From: CAYIGN01 sp964363055
GTDB lineage: Bacteria > Patescibacteriota > Minisyncoccia > Sungbacterales > HO2-52-23
Direction of reading: 5' to 3'
NCBI GenBank assembly: GCA_964363055.1
Contig: CAYIGN010000047.1
Span: forward strand, 1 to 6,269
Length of the DNA stretch: 6,269 nt
The notes under the pieces are model-generated. The model searched no databases. It was not told where the DNA came from and saw nothing but the letters and a program-made list of their open reading frames with translations. Numbering within the stretch: position 1 is the first letter of the stretch; each line of letters opens with the position of its first letter. The position numbers were made by a program, and so were the translations under genes. Of the stretch, positions 1 to 3,977 are shown piece after piece.

Positions 1-869
1 ACGGACCCTATTTCAGGAGCATCGGTGAGCACCGCTTCAAAGATTGGGCCTGTATAATAGGAAAGACCCCGCACCATGGAGCGATCAATCTTCCAATATC
101 GCTTTTCAATACCCATGAGATTGAGTTCTTGAGTAATTTCAGCAAGGGCACCGTTTGTTCCGGGCTCCGCCGCAAGAAATGCCGCGATTTTCTCGGCTGC
201 GTCCCGGCCAAATTCTTTCCCCAGTTCTCTTGCGGCGGCTTCTCCGATCTTGTCTTTCTTGTCAATAATCCGCAGAGCATCCCATAGTTTTTCCTCCGGA
301 AAGCCGGCAAAAGTGGGGAGCGCATCAAGTTCTTTCCGGTCATTGATCTTGATGACGAAATCGTCAATGCCCAAATTCTTAAGCGTGGTATAAATTAGAG
401 CGGCGATCTCGGCATCGGCCAATGGAGAAGCCGAGCCGACAATGTCTATGTCTGCTTGCGTGAATTCGCGATACCTCCCGGCCTGCTGGCGTTCGCCCCT
501 CCATACTTTCCCGATCTCATAGCGCTTGAAGGGCTTAGGGATGTCGGGGTTTGCCGCGATGAATCGTGCAAGCGGTACTGTGAGATCAAAGCGAAGCGAG
601 GTCTCATCTTTTTCAATATCTTTTACCTCGCCACGCGTAGCGGGCCTCACCCGCCATACTATTTTATCCGACTCTGTTTCTCCGCCAAGTAAAACTTCAG
701 TCCGCTGCACGGCGCTTGTTTCCAGCGGTTCAAACCCGAACAATTCAAAAGTCCGGCGTGCCGTATCCAGGATCCACTGCTTCATCCGCGCCTCCTCCGG
801 CCCATAATCACGAAACCCGCCCGGAAGATCGGGTTTGATGCGATTTGTTTCCGGCTTTTTGTTCGGCAT
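1..869 (-). CDS. hisS: Histidyl-tRNA synthetase, 3' end outside window
   Basis: Class II aminoacyl-tRNA synthetase that charges tRNA-His with histidine in the cytoplasm. The window holds the first 289 residues; the C-terminal part of the catalytic domain and the anticodon-binding domain lie off the left edge. Visible landmarks are PGGFRDYGPEE near residues 16-26, RFDLTVPLARF at 93-103, motif 2 (VWRGERQQAGRYREFTQADIDIVG, 122-145), the insertion-domain stretch INDRKELDAL at 175-184, and the histidine-binding segment MVRGLSYYTGPIFE at 265-278. The INDRK segment and the long helical insertion resemble archaeal/eukaryotic-type HisRS and argue against the HisZ paralogue. Position 270 is Ser where the family usually has Asp (RGLDYYTG). 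The ATG at 869 is chosen; an in-frame ATG at 890 adds seven residues, and neither has a Shine-Dalgarno sequence. The gene lies 66 bp downstream of the hisG-like gene, on the same strand and behind the same attenuator. Confidence 0.95.
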   Translation of the reverse strand, partial: MPNKKPETNRIKPDLPGGFRDYGPEEARMKQWILDTARRTFELFGFEPLETSAVQRTEVLLGGETESDKIVWRVRPATRGEVKDIEKDETSLRFDLTVPLARFIAANPDIPKPFKRYEIGKVWRGERQQAGRYREFTQADIDIVGSASPLADAEIAALIYTTLKNLGIDDFVIKINDRKELDALPTFAGFPEEKLWDALRIIDKKDKIGEAAARELGKEFGRDAAEKIAAFLAAEPGTNGALAEITQELNLMGIEKRYWKIDRSMVRGLSYYTGPIFEAVLTDAPEIGS

Positions 870-898
870 ATACAATCTGGAATCTATCATATTTGGGT

Positions 899-933
899 CG
901 CAGGAGGAAGAGCAGAGCGCTCTTCCTCCTGCG
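899..933 (-). repeat. Perfect 15-bp hairpin between hisG-like gene and hisS
   Basis: Arms 899-913 and 919-933 are perfectly complementary around a 5-nt loop (914-918). The stem starts two bases after the TAA of the hisG-like gene (936-938). On the minus strand no U-tract follows (ACCCAAAT), so a canonical intrinsic terminator is unlikely. A transcript-processing or stability hairpin between two co-transcribed genes, or a partial terminator lowering hisS expression, both fit. On the minus strand the 5' arm carries AGGAGG and the 3' arm CCTCCT, so a Shine-Dalgarno-like sequence is locked in the stem about 30-60 nt before the hisS start. Confidence 0.75.
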
Positions 934-935
934 CG

Positions 936-1667
936 TTAGTGGAGGCGGGCAGCGAACTCATTTACTTTCTGAGAATTGTTGCCCACCAGGAGGAGATGGG
1001 ACTCAAGTATGTTTTCCACGATCCATAAATCATGGTTGCGGATTGTCTCGCCGCTCTCCACCTGAGCGATTGCAAAATCCGCAGCATCGAGCAGGACGTA
1101 TAGCTCTTCACTCCCCTCAACAATCCGGAAGTGAATCTCGTATGCATGTCGATCGTACAGCTTCAGCTTCTCGGACAGAAAGGATTTTGTGATTCCTTTC
1201 TGAACTGAAAGGAAATGCGCGCTGAAGTAAGGGAATCGCGTCGCGATGACCGGGCTCCGCTTCATCACGCCCATGAAACCTACAAGGATATTCGGGATAA
1301 TCTCTTTTATGTCTGATGCCCACCAGTAATGGCTCGCGATAAGCGCAAGGCGGCACCTGCAGAGGTCGGGAAACTCCTTCACGATTACGGGCCATGGTCT
1401 TCCGGTTAGGTGGTTTATTGGCGTGAAAGGTCGCCTCATGTTTGCCTCGGCCCACCAGTCTTTGGTGACGAATCCGCAGTGGATCTTGCCCGCGTTCACC
1501 AGCCGCGCGATTTCACTCATACGCGCAAAAATGAACTCCAGCCCGCCCGCGCGAGCAAGAAAGCGTTTCGGTTCTCTTTTGACATTGATCCCGCTCAGTT
1601 CCAAGAGTTGCGATATGGCGGGATAGAGGGTTTCATTCGTAGGCACCCCAATCTTGAGTCCGTACAT
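936..1667 (-). CDS. hisG: HisG-like ATP phosphoribosyltransferase (short form, divergent)
   Basis: Likely homologue of HisG, which condenses ATP and PRPP in the first step of histidine biosynthesis. At 243 residues without a C-terminal ACT-like regulatory domain it resembles the short form, which in known systems works with HisZ. HisG-like blocks are LKIGVPTNETLYPAISQLLELSGINV (residues 4-29, split across domain I), LARAGGLEFIFAR (37-49), a GKIHCGFVTKD segment (60-70), CRCRLALIA (103-111), VIATRFPYFSAHFL (140-153), and EGSEELYVLLDAADFAIAQVESGETIRN (184-211, PRPP-site region). In the last block GS-E and SGET are kept, but the usual Gly before ADA and the Asp preceding the phosphate loop are replaced (Asp193, Ala201), so activity is uncertain. 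The start at 1667 has an excellent ribosome binding site. It is preceded by a His-codon attenuator and followed by hisS. Alternative: a non-catalytic HisG paralogue. Confidence 0.8.
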   Translation of the reverse strand: MYGLKIGVPTNETLYPAISQLLELSGINVKREPKRFLARAGGLEFIFARMSEIARLVNAGKIHCGFVTKDWWAEANMRRPFTPINHLTGRPWPVIVKEFPDLCRCRLALIASHYWWASDIKEIIPNILVGFMGVMKRSPVIATRFPYFSAHFLSVQKGITKSFLSEKLKLYDRHAYEIHFRIVEGSEELYVLLDAADFAIAQVESGETIRNHDLWIVENILESHLLLVGNNSQKVNEFAARLH

Positions 1668-1670
1668 AAT

Positions 1671-1680
1671 CTCCTCCTTT
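1671..1680 (-). promoter_or_regulatory. Strong ribosome binding site of the hisG-like gene
   Basis: On the minus strand AAAGGAGGAG ends three bases before the ATG at 1667, and the AGGAGG core is five bases from it. This is close to ideal and fixes the start codon. None of the other gene starts accepted in this window has as good a match. Confidence 0.9.
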
Positions 1681-1716
1681 GTGAAAGATCATCGATACGA
1701 AGGAACTCACTCCCGC

Positions 1717-1749
1717 AAAAGTAAAACCCCTCTGCGAGAGGGGGTTATT
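1717..1749 (-). terminator. Intrinsic terminator in the his leader (attenuator terminator)
   Basis: On the minus strand CCCCTCT (1743-1737) pairs with AGAGGGG (1733-1727) around a 3-nt CGC loop. Flanking A and T bases can extend the stem past one bulged C (1744). The stem runs into TTTT-AC-TTTT (1726-1717). It sits inside the leader, about 36 nt before the ribosome binding site of the hisG-like gene and downstream of the His-rich leader ORF, which is where an attenuation terminator belongs. The plus-strand reading (TTATTTT after the stem) is weaker and has no gene upstream to terminate. Confidence 0.85.
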
Positions 1750-1806
1750 TTGATGCCAAAATTGGGGAGTGGAAATCACGCAGACATCAACGCAACCCTC
1801 TCTCGC
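1734..1806 (-). promoter_or_regulatory. Alternative antiterminator pairing (strands 2:3)
   Basis: On the minus strand GCGAGAG (1806-1800) is exactly complementary to CTCTCGC (1740-1734). After one A-C mismatch (1799/1741), GGGTT (1798-1794) pairs with AACCC (1746-1742). This gives 12 pairs, plus a G-U. The pairing uses the 5' arm of the terminator and the 3' part of the upstream hairpin, so it excludes both. It is the expected antiterminator if a ribosome stalls on the His codons at 1829-1821. Confidence 0.7.
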
Positions 1807-1853
1807 GAGAGGTTTGTTGCGTGATGATGTCTGACTGCAAAATTGAATGCCAT
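1776..1853 (-). CDS. hisL: His-rich attenuator leader peptide
   Basis: A 25-codon ORF, ATG at 1853 and TGA at 1778-1776, too short for routine gene calling. It begins MAFNFAVR and continues with three successive His codons, CAT CAT CAC at 1829-1821. It lies between a good promoter and an intrinsic terminator in the leader of a hisG-like/hisS unit. The likely role is a sensor of charged tRNA-His: scarcity stalls the ribosome on the His codons and favours the antiterminator, as in enterobacterial his leaders. The peptide itself probably has no function after release. An in-frame ATG at 1886 would give 36 residues but lies only about five bases from the predicted transcription start. No clear Shine-Dalgarno precedes either start. 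The reading frame runs through the whole 1781-1833 hairpin and stops just beyond it, unlike the E. coli layout. Confidence 0.75.
   Translation of the reverse strand: MAFNFAVRHHHATNLSRERVALMSA
1781..1833 (-). promoter_or_regulatory. Long leader hairpin with GNRA loop (strands 1:2, anti-antiterminator)
   Basis: Outer arms 1781-1789 and 1825-1833 pair over 9 bp. After a 2-nt bulge (1823-1824), 1790-1796 pairs with 1816-1822 over 7 bp. After a 3-nt bulge (1813-1815), 1797-1802 pairs with 1807-1812 over 6 bp. That makes 22 pairs. The loop reads GCGA, a GNRA tetraloop, only on the minus strand, which supports minus-strand transcription. The 5' arm contains all three His codons of the leader ORF; the 3' arm contains the sequence that would otherwise form the antiterminator. 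Confidence 0.8.
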
Positions 1854-1897
1854 AAAATCAGTGGTGTAAAAAATTGGACCATCCATGCACTGACTTT

Positions 1898-1927
1898 AGT
1901 ATATATGGATTGTGCGTAGGTTGTCAA
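1898..1927 (-). promoter_or_regulatory. Sigma70-type promoter of the his unit
   Basis: On the minus strand a consensus TTGACA (1927-1922) is followed after 18 bp by TATACT (1903-1898). Transcription would start near 1891, giving a leader of about 225 nt before the hisG-like ATG and about 38 nt before the leader-peptide ATG at 1853. Confidence 0.75.
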
Positions 1928-1948
1928 GTGCCCTTTCTATTTCGGATG

Positions 1949-1957
1949 TGCTATGCT
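1949..1957 (+). promoter_or_regulatory. Possible extended -10 promoter for the plus-strand gene
   Basis: TGCTATGCT has the form of an extended -10 element, about 50 bp before the ATG at 2006. No convincing -35 lies 16-18 bp upstream. The site is back to back with the -35 of the divergent his promoter, so the two polymerases could compete. Confidence 0.3.
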
Positions 1958-2005
1958 AAAGTCTAAGATCGCTCTTGATTTCTCTATGCCGCGGGCAATG
2001 TTCGT

Positions 2006-2455
2006 ATGAAGAAGTTTTTAGTAGGCACGATCGTCATTACTATAGCGCTTGGCGTTGGATGGCATTATGCGCCGACTGATCTTCGCCAGCGCCTGCTTGG
2101 ATTTGTCGGCACTGCTCTGCAACAAGACCGCGCCCCGACCCAGCAATCTATCAAAGACATCATCCTGCCCAAAGATCCTGAGGAACGGCGGCGCGTATTG
2201 ACCGAAGAGTTGAAAAAGAACCTCGGCGAAATACGACGGCACACACTCGAGGTATCTCGAGAGAGCCCGGAGTCGGGGGTTGCATCTGTAACTGAGGATA
2301 AAATAACAGCAGTCAGCACCGAGGAGTTGATGAATGCGGCTGAAGAAATTGTGAAGGAACTGGAGGCCGCGAATGATGATAAATCGGTTGGCGGGCGGAT
2401 CGTGGAGCGGGTGCTTGAGCGGATCCTTCCCGCACCCCAGTGCCAAGAACAATAG
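2006..2455 (+). CDS. Small membrane-anchored protein of unknown function
   Basis: A 149-residue protein that I do not recognise. It opens with MKK and one hydrophobic segment (residues 4-19, FLVGTIVITIALGVGW), either an N-terminal membrane anchor or an uncleaved signal; no lipobox is seen. The rest is hydrophilic and charged: an ILPKDPEERRRVLTEELKKNL stretch (about 53-73) and a second region (105-121) look helical and could form a coiled coil, ending in VERVLERILPAP and a single Cys near the C-terminus. The protein would face the outside if the N-terminus stays in. ATG at 2006 is the only sensible start, without a clear Shine-Dalgarno. The opposite-strand frames here read as shadows. The gene is divergent from the his unit and converges on hsp20. 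No function is assigned. Confidence 0.75.
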   Translation: MKKFLVGTIVITIALGVGWHYAPTDLRQRLLGFVGTALQQDRAPTQQSIKDIILPKDPEERRRVLTEELKKNLGEIRRHTLEVSRESPESGVASVTEDKITAVSTEELMNAAEEIVKELEAANDDKSVGGRIVERVLERILPAPQCQEQ

Positions 2456-2540
2456 ACGCGAATAATCAACGAATACGATACCGAATAAAAACGAATGGAT
2501 CCATTAAAATTGGTTTGAGGATTCGTTGACTATTCGCGTC
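2455..2540. repeat. Long CGAAT-based palindrome between convergent genes
   Basis: Arms 2455-2474 and 2521-2540 are inverted copies of 20 nt with one mismatch (2465/2530). They enclose a 46-nt loop that contains a separate 12-bp palindrome, AATGGATCCATT (2494-2505). The unit CGAAT occurs four times in direct orientation and twice inverted. The element fills the gap from the stop codon of the plus-strand gene to within five bases of the hsp20 stop, so it can act as a bidirectional transcript-end structure, though without a T-tract. A dispersed intergenic palindromic repeat is the other reading. Confidence 0.75.
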
Positions 2541-2544
2541 TTCT

Positions 2545-3096
2545 CTAAGTCACCTTGACCTTGAGCTTCTGCACTACCCCCTTGCGTTTTTTGGGCAGTC
2601 GGATGCTGAGCAAGCCGTATTTGAGGGCGGCCTCAGCCATCGCATCTTCAATTTCTTCAGGCAAGATCACCGAGCGCGAGAAAGTTCCCCAGAAAAGCTC
2701 CTTGTAGTAATAATTCTCCTCTGCCACTGACTCTTGCCGCTCGCGGCGGCCGCGGATAGTTACTGAGTCGCTAGTGATGGAAACATCCAAATCCTCCGGC
2801 TTTACCCCGGCCACAGTTGATTGGATGACAATGGCATCCCCGCTATCATAGATATCAACTGTCAACTCACCCTCCTCTTCGGCGTTCAATGGCTGGATCT
2901 CTTGCGGCACGACCTCTAATTCTGGGGCCGCCACTTTGAGACGAGTCGTGCGCCCCGCCGCTGTTGGCGCTGGCAGAATTGGCGTCTCTTGTCCAGAAGC
3001 GCGGCCCGCGGCAGCGCGCGGCGACGAGGCGCTCACCATCTCACCTCCGCCCTGCTTAGAGGAAGTGCCTGTCAACTTCTCTAATAAAACACCCAT
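2545..3096 (-). CDS. hsp20: Small heat-shock protein, Hsp20/alpha-crystallin family
   Basis: ATP-independent cytoplasmic holdase that forms oligomers and binds unfolding proteins. With the start chosen here it has 183 residues: MGVLLEKLTG, a low-complexity Ser/Ala/Pro/Gly-rich N-terminal arm (to about 65), then the alpha-crystallin domain (about 75-170) from LTVDIYDSGDAIVIQS through AGVKPEDLDVSI, the aromatic NYYYKELFWGTFSRSVILPEEI segment, and the closing ALKYGLLSIRLPKK (GLL in place of the common GVL). The tail ends LKVKVT, which supplies the V-x-V type oligomerisation motif. Start choice is uncertain. ATG 3096 gives the LLEKLTG opening I associate with CPR relatives; ATG 3165 adds 23 residues of unconvincing sequence; ATG 3039 has the best Shine-Dalgarno (GGAGG, four bases away) and gives 164 residues. 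The gene is downstream of prsW on the same strand. Confidence 0.93.
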   Translation of the reverse strand: MGVLLEKLTGTSSKQGGGEMVSASSPRAAAGRASGQETPILPAPTAAGRTTRLKVAAPELEVVPQEIQPLNAEEEGELTVDIYDSGDAIVIQSTVAGVKPEDLDVSITSDSVTIRGRRERQESVAEENYYYKELFWGTFSRSVILPEEIEDAMAEAALKYGLLSIRLPKKRKGVVQKLKVKVT

Positions 3097-3133
3097 AGGA
3101 GTCAAAACCCGATCTCCGGGTGACAGAGCGCAT

Positions 3134-3172
3134 GGATTGAGCCGGCCTGCATGAGTATGGCTCATTCAATCC
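3134..3172 (-). repeat. Imperfect hairpin upstream of hsp20
   Basis: GGATTGAGCC (3134-3143) pairs with GGC (3159-3161) and TCAATCC (3166-3172), leaving a 4-nt bulge (3162-3165) and a 15-nt loop. With the start at 3096 it lies in the untranslated leader; with the start at 3165 the initiation codon falls on the bulge. A role in temperature-dependent translation is only a guess. Confidence 0.4.
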
Positions 3173-3187
3173 GCCGTCACGCCGTAA

Positions 3188-3901
3188 TCAGTTCTCTGTT
3201 TTCTTTAGTCGTTCAAAATCAACAAAGACCATCACTGCCATTATAGATAGAAGCAACACCAAATACAATGTCCCCTGACTTAGCTCTTCTCTTAATAGTA
3301 TAAGAGAGTTGAAGCCTGTGTGCAACAAGGCGGCGATAGCAATCCCCAACGCTACGAAATGGCGGCGGTGAGGATGAAACCAAGCCCGAGCCAGAAAGAA
3401 GCCCACAATGCCAGAGGAGAGCGCATGGAGCAGATTTGCCCCCAAAAAGCGGTTGGCAGTCACCTCCAGCCCGGCAAAAACACTCTCGTGTAGAATTGGA
3501 AAGATAAACAGGGTATTTTCCAGCGCCGCAAAGCCGAGGGCCGAGGTCATCATATAGATCATTGCATCCACTGGCTCGTCAAAATCATGCCGCCGCTCGA
3601 TCAAAAACTTCACCGGAAGATATTTGACGTACTCTTCAATCAAGCCGATAACAAGGAAGACGAGAAACGCGCTTTGGAGGGTAGCGGTCTCGATCGCGAG
3701 AAATCCGGATCGGCCCAGGACAAAGAGCTCTATCCCAACTGCCAGCCCTGCCGAGCCCATCCCCCCCAGAAACGCGAGTAGGAGTAAACGTTTGGGCTCG
3801 GGATGCCGATCCTCGCGCAGATAAAACAAGAGCCAGAAAATCGGCGGCAGAAACGTCAGGATGAGATAGCCGGCACTGGTACCGATGATGGCGGCCGTCA
3901 A
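3188..3901 (-). CDS. prsW: PrsW-family intramembrane metalloprotease
   Basis: A polytopic membrane protein of 237 residues whose family includes Bacillus PrsW, the site-1 protease for the anti-sigma factor RsiW, related to CAAX-type (CPBP-like) proteases. About seven hydrophobic segments can be seen. Family landmarks in order are LREDRHPEP (28-36) after the first membrane segment, IGLIEEYVKYLPVK (85-98, the EExxK motif with Glu89, Glu90, Lys93), GFAALEN (123-129), HALSSGIVGF (159-168) and LLHTGFN (192-198). The conserved Glu, His and Asn residues are all present, so an active enzyme is likely; its substrate is unknown and no sigma or anti-sigma gene is in the window. The start is a TTG at 3901, since an in-frame stop lies at 3932-3934 and no ATG or GTG lies between; no Shine-Dalgarno is visible. 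It lies 76 bp downstream of valS and upstream of hsp20, on the same strand. Confidence 0.9.
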   Translation of the reverse strand: MTAAIIGTSAGYLILTFLPPIFWLLFYLREDRHPEPKRLLLLAFLGGMGSAGLAVGIELFVLGRSGFLAIETATLQSAFLVFLVIGLIEEYVKYLPVKFLIERRHDFDEPVDAMIYMMTSALGFAALENTLFIFPILHESVFAGLEVTANRFLGANLLHALSSGIVGFFLARAWFHPHRRHFVALGIAIAALLHTGFNSLILLREELSQGTLYLVLLLSIMAVMVFVDFERLKKTEN

Positions 3902-3911
3902 AGATTGTTGA

Positions 3912-3966
3912 ATTGTTAATTGGCTGCATTGTTAATAGCAATTTAACAATGTAACAAAGTAACAAT
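3912..3966. repeat. AT-rich ATTGTTA/TAACAAT repeat cluster with hairpin
   Basis: The valS-prsW gap holds ATTGTTAAT twice directly (3912-3920, 3928-3936) and inverted TTAACAAT and GTAACAA copies (3943-3966). CATTGTTAA (3927-3935) and TTAACAATG (3943-3951) form a 9-bp hairpin with a 7-nt loop. The stem is too AT-rich to be a convincing terminator. It may be a weak transcript-end structure or a simple slippage-prone repeat. Confidence 0.5.
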
Positions 3967-3977
3967 CGGGGATTAAA

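Noticed and set aside
1..869. HisZ regulatory subunit instead of HisRS
   Set aside because: A short-form HisG next to a HisRS-like protein suggests HisZ, but the insertion domain (INDRKELDAL and the helical part after it), motif 2 and the RGLSYYTG segment fit a full synthetase. The missing C-terminus prevents complete proof.
845..1724. Plus-strand ORFs across the hisG-like gene (845-1192, 1410-1724)
   Set aside because: They lie antisense to a recognisable coding frame and their translations are Arg/Ser/Pro-rich without domain features.
1667..1891. T-box riboswitch for the his leader
   Set aside because: A synthetase gene downstream makes it tempting, but the conserved T-box sequence (AGGGTGGNACCGCG type) is absent and the His-codon ORF with competing hairpins explains the leader better.
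1986..2009. Seven-codon upstream ORF overlapping the ATG at 2006
   Set aside because: Its TGA overlaps the start in an ATGA arrangement, but it has no ribosome binding site or meaningful codon run; it is likely chance.
2018..2469. Minus-strand ORFs of 144 and 134 codons opposite the membrane-protein gene
   Set aside because: They mirror the plus-strand gene, have low-complexity Ser/Arg-rich or Cys-rich translations, lack ribosome binding sites and show no recognisable domain.
3636..3965. 109-codon minus-strand ORF overlapping the prsW start
   Set aside because: It is out of frame with PrsW, and its later part is an Arg/Pro-rich shadow of conserved PrsW codons; the ATG start is better than the PrsW TTG, but the product is not protein-like.
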